Source of the DNA: Ryuthela nishihirai
Lineage: Eukaryota; Arthropoda; Arachnida; Araneae; Heptathelidae
DNA: 64,000 nt
NCBI GenBank assembly: GCA_038380435.1
Contig: JAWZYU010000017.1
Coordinates: forward strand, 20,397,283-20,461,282
Direction of reading: 5' to 3'
Shown: positions 22,601-37,600 of the stretch, piece after piece
Numbering within the stretch: position 1 is the first letter of the stretch
How the letters are laid out: each line of letters begins with the position of its first letter
Made by a program: the position numbers and the translations under genes
The notes under the pieces: model-generated
Told to the model about the DNA's origin: nothing
Database searches by the model: none
What the model saw: the letters and a program-made list of their open reading frames with translations, nothing else

Positions 22601-25600
22601 TCTCCAGTAATAGACAATATATTGTTCCAAAAACAAAAATAAGTTTTTAAGAGATCTATATAATAGACACTCCATTATCGATGCAGGTAGTGAAAAATCT
22701 ATTTATTGCAGACAATAAAATCCCATTTTATAAGTTTTCAAGAAATATTTAATATATATATATGTATAAATTTCAAGGAATTAATTAGAAGCCAGACATT
22801 AGTGGTGAACATCTGCAAGATGTAGATATGCTATTTCACTATTTGTCTCCCTAATGGTAGAAATTATGAGAGAGGGGACACCCAGAAACATTCTCAGTCA
22901 TCTTGTCATAATGTAGGCCCCAATGACAAAGTGCTAAAGGAATGTTATCTATATTTACATTGCCAACATAAAGAGTGAAAGAAAAATTCCTTATCGATTG
23001 GGAAAAGGAAGAGAGACCATGATGTCTCTGCAATTTAAATGCCTGCATGCATCCTACAAAAATATAACAAATAATATGGAAGTAAAGTGAATGTTTTTCC
23101 TTTAGTGTAGCTGTAAATGCTGGAAAAGGGTAAAGTATGAATGGATCCAAACCACTTGGTGAATTTGGATCCATTCATACTTGGATATTATAAATAAGGT
23201 TTTTAAAAAAGTTTACTTTGGAACTTGAATATTATAAATAAGGTTTTTAAAAAAGTTTACTTTGGAACTTGAATATTATAAATAAGGTTTTTAAAAAAGT
23301 TTAAATGTCAAAGAGTTGCCAGTGATTTAAAAACAAAACCAAAGACTTGGATGATCAGACAATGACAGAGTGGTTAGATTTGGACAATTGAAAACATAAG
23401 ATTGAAAAATTATACTTTTGATAGCTCAGTATTCCATCTCAATTTAAATTTGGAAAATTCAGAGATTGCCTGTTCATCCAGAAACAACATCATGTTGTGA
23501 GCCATTAAATCAAGGTACTATTTAAAATTGGAGAGATAAATATATAAGTTTAATGATAAGCCATTTGATATTGCACTCATATACAAGCAATACTTCATTT
23601 GAAATTGGGAAGTGCATAAATGTTCTACATTGAGCAAAGCATGGGAATTAGTTCTGTATTGAACAACTGTCAGTTGTTTCTTAAAGGTTGGTTTTTCTTT
23701 TGAAGCTGGTAAAGCCAAAGAATTTTGAAGAATTTGATGAAAATAATGGCTTAGTAGTCATGGGACATCTGATAAATACATTGCTATCTTTTCACACCTG
23801 AATTGATTTTTAATGTAACTTATAAAGTGATACATAAAGATGATTCAACTAAAATTGGAGAGAATTCAAAAGTTAATGAATGCATCTCAAGATTGGTCTA
23901 CTGAAGAGCTCGAGGAAAATGACTGTGAGGATCTCATCAATGAGCAAACTTCCATTACACCTTTGAAAAAAGCAAAAGCATTTGTTTCTTTGAAAACTAA
24001 TGCAGAGTCATTTTAAATTCTGCTAATAAACTTAAATTGCATTATGAAAAGCAAATAGTTTTGGCTACCAGACACTGTCAAACTATGGTATTTGACTATT
24101 TTTACTGAAAATTAGTGTTCATTATATATGTTATTTTCCGCATTATTTGGTTTCAATGACAAGATGCGTATCCAATCATATTTATTTAATTTCATTAATT
24201 TTGTTGTAGAGCATAAATGTTCTTTCTAAAAATAATAATTATTTTAATTTTTAATGTATATTTAACTGAAATTAATTAGTTTAATATTCATTCCTATCTA
24301 TATTTTTATAAGGACATATAATATAGAATTAAAAGACCTTCTTGCTCAAAAATTAATTTAAAATAATTTAAAAATTCTCTGTCATTGAGCAATAAAATTT
24401 CAGAGTTTATCCTTCAAACTATTTGGATTTGGTTTTTTCTCCTAAGAACTTTCAACATCCAAATAGTTTGAAGGTTAAACTCTGAAATTTTATTGCTCAA
24501 TGATAAAGAATTTTTAAATTATTTTAAAATATAATATAGAAATAGTGTATTTGATATTAAGGAAATATAATCATTCATGCATATCAATGGTGAATAAAAT
24601 AAGGAGAAACAACACTAAATAACTTATATCACCAGAAAATTGACAAAATGTTTTGTTTTTCTGCATAATGGGCATTCTTATAAGAACAGATGAAAGTTCA
24701 TTTTGTTAGAGAGAGATTTTATATATACCTGCATATATGTTTTAGATTAATTTCACTGTGAAAATTTTTTAATATTAAAAACATTTATCATAATATAGAT
24801 GATGTAATATTTTTATTTATTTACTTATTTATTATTGCTCCAAATTTAAATTTTTCATTAATATTTGGGTAGATCTGGAGAAGAAGGTGTGTATCCACAT
24901 CTAATCAAATTTTGTGAACACCGACTCCAGGAATTGTCTCCTCACAACAAATTATTACGAATTCAAGGATGTATATCATCTGCAGCAAATTTTCCTCATG
25001 AAGAATGGAAGAAACTTCAAGATGATATGGAAGTAAATATATTAGTTGTATAGTAACTGAAAATTGAAGTGCAAAGAATCTTTGCTTTTTTTCCAGTTTT
25101 TATAATGTGTTTTATTAATATAGTTTATTCCTCCCTTTTTTAGTGAATTAATATACAGTATTTTACATACATATCCCACTGACACAGGGACAGATAGTAA
25201 CCTTTTTAAGTGTGAAACTAAAATATTTTTGGGCAAGTCAGTCATAATTGAAGGCGATCTAATGTCGTGATTAGTAATGTCACAGTTTCTCTATACCCTA
25301 ACACATGAAAAATATCCTAATAGGTTTGTTATTTTAAAAGATACTACGCAATTGATGGGAACAGTATTCCATTTTGGTTGATGAAGCAAATTTTCAAGTG
25401 GTTGTAGTAGGCTATCATTGTTTTGGCTCATCATTGACACATGGCACAATGTTGAAATTTGTTTTGGTGTGTAAATAATTCTGAACTGAAATTCACTCAA
25501 CAGACATTACATTCAAATCATTGTAAACTGTATAAAAACATTTAAAGTTTTAATTTACTCAAGTGATATTTTAAAGAGTTCTAGTTATTTTCACAATAAT

Positions 25601-28600
25601 TATACATTTGAAATGGTTTGCCAAGTCCAAAATGTTACTGAAATTGAATTGTGATAAAGTTGAACTCAAGACACTCTTTGATACATCACTGTATCTCTGC
25701 ACACTCACTGGGAATAGGGGACTCAGTCAGCCCAAGTTTCCTTAAACAGCAGATCCATTCATCCACAGAACAACTGCTACCAATAAATATTGCAGTAAGT
25801 TTAGCATAATTCCATTATTCACATATTAATAGCAACACACAGCTTTAATTTATACAGGCTGAATTTGAACCTGAGGTGCCAGATGAGCAAGTGCAATTTT
25901 GACATGGTTAGCCACCATGTGTCACTGGCAAATAGATGGCTTAGATCAAAATTTGTCCTATATTTTTACTACTTTCAAAGTAAAATTAATAGTCTGAATT
26001 CATATACTGATCAGAGACTGAAAATAGCTTTATTGGCATTTGTAATCATTTGAAACCCTTTCCGAAAACACAGAAAACATAAATGACACAATCATTCAAA
26101 AATGTTTTTGTAAGGGGGTTTGCAAGAATATATTATCATGAAAGGAGTTTGTGTGATGGAAAAGGTTGGGAAATGCTGATATAGATTAACTGAGATACAT
26201 CTATTGAGTTCTTTGGTAATCCTACACCTAGTTTTTTTTCTGCTATTGACTTTTCTACTTATCAAGCATGACTCTTATTACCAGCTAGAGATTCTTTGTG
26301 TAGTGTATATTCAGTGTGTGTCATATTAAATTTGAATGTGATCACACATGCACTACTGTTTTTGGTAAATATATACATATGTTTTCTTTATGTGAAAAAC
26401 TAATTGAAAAGTACAAGCATTAGGATGAGTAGTAGTATAACATGATTGTGATCTTATCATTTTACAGTTATTTAGGATACTAAATCTTTTAAGTTTATTG
26501 TACTGAGCTTGCCTCTATATTTAAGTAGTGACATTTTTTTGTTACTTTTGGTAAGTATTTTTCATAGCATATGGGTGAATATTTTTTTCTTTCAGTTAGT
26601 GTGATAAAACTATGAAATAAGCAGCAAAATATTTTAACTGTAAACAAATTGTCAAAATGCATTTTTTTGCAAATTAAGCAAACATAATAATCGAATATTA
26701 AGTTACTACTGAATCATTTAACAATACTTTTATTTTTTTCAGGATTGGGTAAAAGAAATAAATGAACATGAAACCATTTTAATGGCAGAAAAAAATAGAA
26801 AAATCGAAGAATTATATCAAGATATTCCAATTAGGAATATATCTCCACTGAAACAAGTAATTAGAATAATCATTTGAGCCATTATTTTATTGGAAAAGTT
26901 TTAATACTTAAAATGTAACATACATTTTATTGAATGCCAACTTCATTTTGAAACAGATAAGGCAAAAACTTAATATATTTTGTAACATTAAAAATTGCAT
27001 AAAATTTATTTTTAATAATATTTACATTTATTATCTGAAAGAAACATTACATTATCTGAAAGAAGGAATGCATCAATTATTTTCTTTTTGATTTTGTGTG
27101 ATAAAGTCATTGTTCATTTTATTGGGTAAAGATCACGAGCATTTCTGTGAAAATTGAAGTCATTCTAATGAAGCATAAACAGAACATGAGATTCTTTGTT
27201 GAAAGCTTCATAAAACTAAGAATACATATCAGATGTTAAAATCATTAAGTTAATTTGAAAAATAAGTAAAAGTTAATAAACTTATATCTTATAAAATATG
27301 TTAATTAATAAATATTTCAAATATATTGTTAAGTAATGATGTTATTTAATAATAATAATTTTTTCGAAGTGCCTATGCATTTTTTGTGCAACTCAGGCCA
27401 TATTTAATTTCCTTTTGCTATAAAGTTGCATCTGCCTGGCAAACTGTAACTTAGGAACTCTGGTGGGTACCAAATGATTTGAAAAATTCAATTATCTGGG
27501 CGAGGCAGTACTGTTTTTTGGTTAGAAATTTCTGACATGGGGAGGATTATACAGTACCACAAAAAATGGCCATTTCTTTCCTACACTAAAAGAGTGGGAA
27601 ACTCTGGTGGATACCAAATGATTTGAAAAATTCAATTATCTGGGCGAGGCAGTACTGTTTTTTGGTTAGAAATTTCTGACATGGGGAGGATTATACAGTA
27701 CCTCAAAAAATGGCCATTTCTTTCCTACACTAAAAGAGTGGGAAAAAATTTTAACCAGAGAAGAAAGAGATGATCATAATGATTTTTATGCCAAATGGAA
27801 GCTGGTGATCTACTATATACTTTAGAGATATGCCTCCCTGTGCCATCTACTATATACTTTAAAGAGTATCAGACCTCCCCTAAATGAGGGAAAGAGAAAC
27901 ATTTAATCAGAGGGGATTGAATGAAATGATTTTTATTCCAAATGAAAGCTTGAAACATGGAGAGTCTCTTTTTTTTATTTTAAAGAGTCGTGGCTGAGTG
28001 GTTAGCTCACTTAGCTACTGATCAAAGGGACCTGGGTTCTAGCCCCAGGTAAGGCATGGATGTTTGTGCTGTTTTTCTCTGGAGGTCCTCCCATCCTCAC
28101 AGACTTTCTTCTATGGCATATAAACTGACATGCTCCTGTCAAAACTCTGTAGCAAACAGCGGCTTGAGAATATTATAATTTTATGTATTTTTTGAGTAAA
28201 TTATGTAATTTTTTGAGACCCGAGCAACACCAGGTATATCCACTAGTTCAATGCATTGTTTCATCAGGCAAGTTCTATGTGCATGAATTTATCATTCATT
28301 AAAATGAACCCTGATCCCACTACACTTGCAAATGGGTAAATATAAAGTTTCCACAAGCATCCTGATACTAATGGGAAATCAGAGATTCTTTATCAAACAC
28401 TAAAGGTTGGTGCAACCCTCGATTTTGTTGCCAGCCCAGACCACAAGATGAATATCTCCATATTGGTTCCTTTCCCTATGTTAGAGAGATTTCCAGGTGA
28501 ATGATCATTCATAATTAGTTCTGTAACTGAATCCAAACTCATCTGTGAAGAGAACAGTTACTAGTTAGCTATTCCTGGATGTCATGCATATGTTGCCAAG

Positions 28601-31600
28601 ATAAAAATCAAATGGGCTCTTCTATGCTCCCATAGGAGAGTGTTAAAGGGAGATACACACTGGCCCTCGGGAAATTATCCACCTTAAAATTCTTGTGTGG
28701 ATGAAGTAAGCTCAGTAGCAAGTTTTGGACTAGGCAGTTCTCTATGATGTCTGGAAGTTAAAGCAACATACTGATCATCTTCATATGTTGTAACTCTTGG
28801 ATGATTCCTGTACTGGTTTGCTAGTAATATCATCTGTATCCCAAAATTGTCTCCAGTCTGGACCTCAGGAGACAATTTTGGGACACACTTATCCATCTAA
28901 CTATTTAGGCTTGAAACCAACCAGCTTCCATTCTTCCAATAATATGCTACTTAATGAGTCATATAAACCATGTCTTTGAAATATTTTTAACACAAAGGAA
29001 ATTCATGTTTGTAATTCATGAGCAAACAATGAACAATGCACATACTTGCTAGAGAGTCCCTTTTGCACGAACAGTTTATTTGAATACTTGCTGTCTCTGA
29101 AATAGTTTTTACTGCTGATTTACATATTCATATGGTATCACATAAGTAATTCATTTTAGTTTTTATTTCTGTACATTTTTCAAAATATGAAGAAAAATTA
29201 ACAAAATATTAGAATTATAAATCAAAAAATAAATAAATATCCCCTCAAGCAGCTGCATGCTACAGAGGTATGACAGGAGCCTGTCAGTTTATACGCCATA
29301 GTAGAAGGTCTGTGAGAAAGGCTTGACTTCAGCAGAAAAACAACACAATCATCCATGCCTTATCTTGGGCTTGAATCCAGGTCCATTTGATCAGTAGCCA
29401 AGCACACTAACAAACTTAATCAGCCATGGGGTGATTAAGTTATAATTAACCCTTACAATGTCTGGTTTCTGAAACTGAATTCACTGTGGTGGCCAGATTT
29501 ATTTTGTAGTGTTTTCAGAAAATAAAATAAACAACTTTAGAACCTCATCCAGAAGTTACTAATGAACAGAAATATGTCTTGTTATATAAAAAAAGAAAGA
29601 GCATTTAATTGTGCTTAATAAAATGACAAAATTTTGAAGAGAAAAATGGTAGGTTAAATTTTTTAGACATGTTTTTAAAAACATTGCAAAATTTTAATGA
29701 ATTTTTTTTCCACTTTATCTTTAGTAAAATTTCAAATATGTAGTGTTGTAAATTTAAATGGATGAACACTGAGCGTGAGTGTAAATAAGTATATTTTTAA
29801 AATACAAATTATTACAAAAATATGGATGAAATAACTTGTAAACAAACTAACTAACATAAGATAATAACTCTTTTTTACAGAACAGTCAAGACCAGCTCTT
29901 TCTGTTCAACTGAATTACAACCTCTTCACTTTGATTGCTATGTCTCTTGAATGTTCCTACTTCTGACGTAAACAATCCTTTTATGTCACTGGACTTCACA
30001 CTAATAAAACTAAACCACCCACACACTCATCAAAGTATCTCTTCTCTTTTTTTACATTCTGCACTGACTAAGTCTATTTTATGCCTCCTTTCTGATCTGC
30101 ACAACTTTTTTAACATTGTAATTCTATCATTCTTTTTTTTGATCGGTTCTACTTTCAAATTCGTTTGTTGTATAATTCTTACGCACAAGTATATGTGAGC
30201 GTTCATGTCAAGTTTCTCATGAAGTCACTGCAGCACATTCATCTGTCATAACAATATATTTTCCATTCTTTTATTATTATTCCAATATAAACAGTTCATA
30301 ATATTTTGATTATTGCTTAATCTTTTATTTATTCTGCTTTTTCTAAAATTTTTATTCATTTATGCATATTCTTAGACTTTTGATGATTGGTAAACTCTAA
30401 GCCTTGGTAAAGCATGTCATAATAAATAATTTTACTTTAAAAACTTGATAATTTGAATAAGAAATGAAAAATATATCAGAAGAGTGATAAAGAAATGTGG
30501 AAAAAAATTAAAAACAATATTTTCAAGCATTAAAGTTTAATCGCTGTACTGAATTTGAGGACAAAGTCATTTCGTTGTGAAGCTACATAACTGTTATGGA
30601 AAAGTTTAATTCTAAACTTTTGGCAGAAATTTTAGTTAAAAATCACAATTTCCTTATCTTAATTTGTTCATATGCATTAAATGTAATTAAAAATATTGAT
30701 AAATAAAGTCCTACCATTTAAAAATTGCACTCTGAGTAATCCTAATACTTGTTATGATTGCCACTATTATAGATTGCTAACAGTTTCACTTTTGATCATT
30801 TCTAATTAATTATTGTTTAAAATCACAGTATCCATTTGATAAGCAATAAAAAACAATTTTAGAAGCATTAAAGTAAATAAAAAATATCTTTAAATTGAAA
30901 GTCTGCTAAAATTTTGATCGAAAGCCAATGTGCGTAGTTCCCAGATGATACAATTTCCAGTAGTAAAAAAAAATCAATATCTTACATTAAAAGTTTAGAA
31001 AGCATTACAACTCTAGTAGAGCTATAAATAGCACAAAAGAGCAGGAAATGCAACAACCAATCAGTAACCTAAGCACCATACGACAGAATAAAGGCATGAA
31101 CTGAATGGCGTTACTTGATACTGCTTACAGTGACTGAACATGCATGTCTGACTCAAATAGATTTATTTTTAAACTTTATCATAATTTTTTAAGTGGAATC
31201 AACAGGTAAAAAATTTATATCATAAATTTAAATGTTATTATTGATATTTAATTAGAAACAGTTGAAAAAAATTCAGATTTCTATTCAAAAATATTTTTTC
31301 ACAACCTTGTACTATGGGAGTGAAACTTGGCTCTACAATCACTAGAATGGGAAAGATCAGAGTGATTCTTTAGGCTGTGACACTGTAATGGTTAAGAAAG
31401 CACCTTCAAGTTTAATATTTAGAATAATTAATTTAACAAAAGTGTTTTGCTTATTATAATCAGAAACTAACATATGAGAATGTTTCAGATTGTAACATGG
31501 AGTATTTTTAATATTTAATGAAAAAAATAATTTTCGATAATCTATAAAATGTTTTAAAATGGTAATTGTTAATTTCCTCAGCACTCTGAGCCCAATGAAG

Positions 31601-34600
31601 TCCAAAATTTAAGGAATAAAAGTAATAGCAGAAAGATTAAGTCTTACAAGGAATGGGATGAGTAAGTAAACATGTTTATATATATATATATCAACTACTG
31701 ATAACTACATAAATGCAATTTTTTGTGTTTTAAAATATAAATTTCATTTTAACTTATTCCTTTTCCCCCTATAATTTTGGATTAAGAAAACTGGTGAAAT
31801 AGCTTAATATTCCACTGAAACTTAACTATCTATCCAAGTCAGTTCTAGAAAGAAAGTACTGTTGAAAGTTTGGTTTTTTAGCTAAATGTGCTAATTTCTT
31901 TTCTGTTCTTAGATTAGAGGTTTAACATATGTGCTAGTGTGAGAAAATGCCACTTCGTTGTGTTGAGAAATTATCCAATGATAATGAAGACAAATTTAGT
32001 AGTATGTCTGAAATACACTTAGGGCCAAAATTTAGATATTGCTAATTTGTAGATGGTTTATAGTTGGAAAATTGCATCACAGCAAAAAAAAATTAGATTA
32101 TTTAATTTATCAGAAAGATTTCATCTAAAAATATTCACATATATATCGTATTATTTGTATTGTTTTAGTATATCTCGTTACTTCATACTTTCAATAGAAC
32201 TGTGTAGTTTTCTGCCATATTGGATAATCTAATCTCCTTCAGGGCCAGTGCTAGTAAAGGTAACAGATGCCAAAAATTATCAAACTTGTGTATATTTCAC
32301 ACATTTTTCAACAGTTGTTTTAAGAACCTCTAAAATGAAGGGGAAAGTGTTACACTGCAATGGAAAATTTCAGTTTCTTGCCCCCCCCCCCCACCTCCTT
32401 ACCTTTTTTTTTGACTTGATTGCAATGCTTGCCCCTTCCTTCCCTCTATTTTACTTTAGATCTAGGCCTGATCTCCTTTGATTGTTTTGTGATTTTCTTG
32501 CTGTGAATCATTTGAAAATTACATTCATCTAGAAGATTTGAAATAATGTACATTTACATCACATCTTTACTGTATTTCCCTAAATTCTTCCTTTGGAATG
32601 AGTAGCCAAACTGTATCAACCATAAATGTTATGTTTCTAATCTTACATTTAATTCAGAAGAGCTCAGTATTTGTATTTATTATTTCAATTGAAAGTATAT
32701 GCATTCACATATTAATATATAGTTTTTTTAAATTATCTATTCTATGTTAACTACCCCTTTCCTCAGGTGTAATGTAGAAGAACAATTAAAAGAAATAGAT
32801 GCAGAAAATGTCAGGGAAACTGTTACCGAAAAAGTAAAGCCATGTTCAGAGTTCAGTGTGCATGTTGAAGGTAATTACCAATAATAATTTTAATATGATT
32901 TGCTGAATTAATCAGTGTGCATGTTGAAGGTAATTACCCAATAATGATTTCTTTTATATAACCTAAATGTATAATATACATATTTCTTATTAATCCATGC
33001 TATATAATTGTAAAATTTCTTGTGAATTCTGACATAAGACTTTTAAACTAATTTTTTAGCTATGAGGTATTTTAATAAATGCACAACAGATTTAGATGAG
33101 GTAGTTTTATCCTTGTGTATGCTTAATTTTTTTTATAAATAGGCTAATCAAGTCCAATGATTCTGAGTTGGGTTGTTTTACCTCTGAACAATACTTTTTT
33201 TTTTGCACACAATGGTCTAAATGGTCAGGTTACAAGGACATCCAGGGTGTTCTTTAATGTGCACAGGGTATGGCTCTCCTGCACACAGAGCCATGACTTA
33301 ACATCCCATCTGACAGACAGTAGCCTTATCAAGGCCATCAGTGACCCCTACTGAACGTTGGCAGTGCAGGGAGTTTTGCGGAGATAAATCTCAATGCTGA
33401 CCCAACTGGGACTCGAACTTTGGAACTGCATATTACAAGCCTGGCATGCTACCAACTGAGCCTCCTCCCCCAATGATTCTGAATGCAGTGTGAAGTAAGA
33501 TAACCAGCTAACAGATGAGAGTTGTCTGTTGAGATATTCAGTTTGTGCTTAATAAGCATTGTCAGAAATGCCCACTATATGTTCTTATAGGGGATGGGGG
33601 TAAGGGTGACCAAGGCATAAGGGTGAGTTTGTCTTTTACAGAACTCAGGTTTCAAAAATTCACTGAAAATACAGATGCGTACAGAATATATCAGAATTTA
33701 TACTACTTAACTAAGACTTTTTTTTTTTTCGCTTTTTCTCTCATTTTATTATTTGTTTCATTTTGTGTTTGTGTTTTAAATTGTTTTCTTTCACTTTCAT
33801 TTACCATATTATTCCAATTTACATCTTATTGTGCTCAAAGAATATGGAGTGAATGACTGACATCCATCATTGTTCCTATAAGCCCATGAGCACTAGTTTC
33901 AACTCTCTAAAGGGGCTAAATTTCTTCCGTGTAGGATTAGCTCTACAGGGTGTTTCAAAACTCTCTGTACAAATTTCAATGGGAGATAGGGAGCACCAAG
34001 ACAAATCTTTTTCGTCTATGAATAGATGTCTTCTGACATAACCCTTTGGTGCTAGATGACACTGACAGAAATATCGGTGAAGCTGATACATAAATAAATG
34101 GAAACAAGTGTGAACAACATGTTTATTTAAAGATTGGTGCTCAAAATTGCGACCAGCAACAACATTGCATACATGACAGCATCTGAGCATTGATTACCGT
34201 ACATGTTGAAAGATTCCCGGAATTTCACGAACACTTGCAGTGGCGACAGTGATTCTTGCAATGAGATCTTCATCTGAGTCAATGGAAGTCTCTTACACAA
34301 GGTTCTTTGTGTGTTCCCAGAGGAAGAAATCAATACATGTTAAATCGGGCAATCTTGGTGGCCAGGCAACGGATCCACCTCTGCCTATCCACCGACCCCC
34401 AAAAATGGCATTCAGATAATCTTGCACATCATTGCTGAAGTGTGCTGGCGCCCCATCATGTTGAAACCACTTCATCTGTGAATAGACATGGGAACATCTT
34501 TCAGTAGTCCCGACAATATTTTTTCAAGAAATACCTGATAAATCTGCTTGTTGAGTCGGGGAGGCAGCAGGTATGTCCCAATCAAAATGTCATGGATGAT

Positions 34601-37600
34601 GCCTGTCCAAACATTGATGGCGAACTGTTGCTGATGACCATGTGCCATTGTGGCAAGTGGATTTTCATGTGCTCAGCATGAGAATTGTGCACATTAAACA
34701 CACCTTCACGTGTGAAAGAGGCTTCATCTGAGAAGAGCATATGAGCTGGAGAATCAGGCTGCACTGCAGTCTGCTGCAGAAACCAGCGCACGAATTACAC
34801 ATGAAGAGGGTAATCCTGAGGTTGCAATGTCTGGACTCTCTGACAATGAAACGGATGTAACTGCTGTGCATGCAACACTCTCCACATGAGGGCATTGTTC
34901 ATACCGAGGCTACATGCAACAGCTCATGTGCTTGTACCTGGATTGTCCTCAATCCACTGTAGGATCTCATCTTCCATGTCAGGAGTGCTCATGGTTCTCT
35001 CCTGACCAGTGTCATGCATGTTTGCATGAAATGTTCCAGTTTCTTGCAGTTTCCGGTGCAAATGTGGAAATATTTGGTGGTTTGGTACACGTTTGTTTGG
35101 AAAGTGCTGTTGGTACAACCTCACAGCAGCTCTTCCATTTCCATTGACAGCTCCATTCACCAGATGCATGCCAGAAGTTGTGAAACACTCCATGATACAT
35201 GTAATGTGTCTGATTTACGAATGCCGACGACAAATACAAGTCCGTTCTCCATTCCCACTTTGCCCTTCTATCAGTGAAGGGTTACATCAGCGGACATACA
35301 TTCATAGACAAAAAAGGTTTGTCTTGGTGTTCCCTATCTCCCATTGAAATTTGTGCAGAGTTTTGAAACACCCTGTATAAGCATCAGTTTCCCCTTCAAG
35401 AACAGGGTATGGGTAGTCTCAATTCTGACATGGTCAAAATAGACAGTGTTGCACAAGACAATTCTCTGGATTTTAGTCAGTGTGTATATGTAAACAAAAT
35501 TAAAAATTCACATGCACATATACATTGAAGAGCCAAAACATTATGACTGGCTGTACCTGATCTGCAATGAAATCCATGAAATCCATGAAATGGATGTACC
35601 TGATCTGCAATGATGTTTAGGTAGGTGAATAAGAGTTGTTTTAGTGGCACATGGAGGACCAACATCATATTAGGCAGTTGGTCTTGTCTTGGTGTTCCTT
35701 GTTTTTAGGCAGGCGGTCATTATGCAAATAATGGCGTGTCTTTATGCAAATCGAAGCAACTGCAGGTAAATGATGGTGCGTGTGAAGGTCATGAATCGAT
35801 ATAGATAACACCTGATACTGAGCTCTGTTTATCAGTGTTATTCTTGTTCTTCAGATGAGAAAGACAGTTTAAGTGAGTTTGACAAAGGCCAAATTGTAAT
35901 GGCCAGATGATTGTGTCAGAGCATTTCCAAGACAGCAAGGCTTGTGGGGTACTCATGGTCAGCCATGGTTAGTACTTTCAAAAAGTGGTCTGAGGAGGGA
36001 AAAACCATAAACCGCTGGCAAGGTGTGGGCTGACCACAGCTCATTGATGCTAAAGGTGAGCGAAGGCTATCCCATATGGTACAAGCCAACAGAAGGGATA
36101 CTGTGGGGCAACTCCCCCTTAATTTGAATGCTGGTGACTGGAGTAATGTCACAACACAAAGTACATCGAACCCTGCTGAAAATGGGATTGCATAGCAGCA
36201 GGCCACTCCAAGTGCCCATGCTAACCTCAATTCATCATCAAGTGCCTATAATGGGCATTCCTCTTCAATTACATGGTTGAGCCACTGTACATCAGATATG
36301 CTGTTCCAACACAAACCACAGATGCTCGATTGGATTGATGTCTGGGGAATTTGGAGGCCAGTGCAATACCCAGAAGTCTTCCTCATGTTCCACAAACCAT
36401 TCTCAAATAACCTGGGCAGTGCGGTAAGGCACATTATACTGCTGAAAAAAGGCACTACTAGAGGCGAATATCGTTGCCATGAAAGGATGTATCTGATCTG
36501 CAATGATGTTTAGGTAGGTGAAATAAGAGTATGGCACATTATACTGCTGAAAAAAGGCACTTCTAGAGGCGAATATCGTTGCCATGAAAGAATGTACCTG
36601 ATCTGCAATGATGTTTAGGTAGGTGAATAAGAGTTGTTTTAGTGGCACATGGAGGACCAACATCATATTAAGCAGGTGGTCATAATGTTTTGGCTCTTCA
36701 GTGTATATGCATATTACAAGACTTAAAGGAACTGCTCACCCATTAAAGACACCTTTAGAAATCATGTAGCATCCATGCCTCAGTGGGTAAGAGTTGTTTT
36801 AGTGGCACATGGAGGACCAACATCATATTAGGCAGGTGGTCATAATGTTTTGACTCTTCAGTGTATATGCATATTTCTCCCATTATAGGCATCAAAAGTG
36901 CCTATAATGGGCACATTATAGGCATTATATGGAAGTCTGGAAAGTCTTAACATTTACTCTATCCCTTCATGCATTTATTCACAAAATTTTAATACCTATG
37001 CTAGATTTAAATGTATACTAATGACAATGACAACATGAGGTATTAACTTGAAAGTCACAAAAGTAATGTAAACTGGGAAGTGTTGGCACCAGGATGTACC
37101 GTGGGATGAAAACAAGCCAGTGGAGGAAGTGTAATGCTTTGAGCAATATTCTGCTGGGACCTTAGGTCCGTCATTCATGTGCAGGAAACTATGACATTTA
37201 CCACCTACCTAAACATCATTGCAGATCAGGTACATCCTTTCATGGCAATGATGTTCGCCTCTAATAGTGCCTTTTTTCAGCAGTATAATGTGCCATACCG
37301 CACTGCCCAGGTTATTTGGGAATGATTTGTGAACATGAGGAAGACTTCTGGGTATTGCCCTGGCCTCCAAATTCCCCAAACATCAATCCAATCGAGCATC
37401 TGTGGTTTGTGTTGGAACAGCATATCTGATATGCAGTGGCTCAACCATGTAATTTACAAGAGTTAAAGGAACTGCTGGTAGCGTGTTGGTACCAGATACC
37501 ACAAAACACCTTTAGAAATCATATAGTATCCATGCCTCACTGCGTAAGAGTTGTTTTAGTGGCACATGGAGGACCAACATCATATTAGGCAGGTGGTCAT

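Noticed and set aside
29935..30198. 87-codon plus-strand frame after a TTTTTTACAG acceptor-like site
   Set aside because: Sits within SPAG1 intron 3, where exons 3 and 4 already join in frame; sequence has no family signature.
33545..33856. 103-codon plus-strand frame with a membrane-like stretch
   Set aside because: The apparent membrane segment is encoded by a T-rich tract (TTTTTTTTTT near 33720); no start context, no splice logic with SPAG1.
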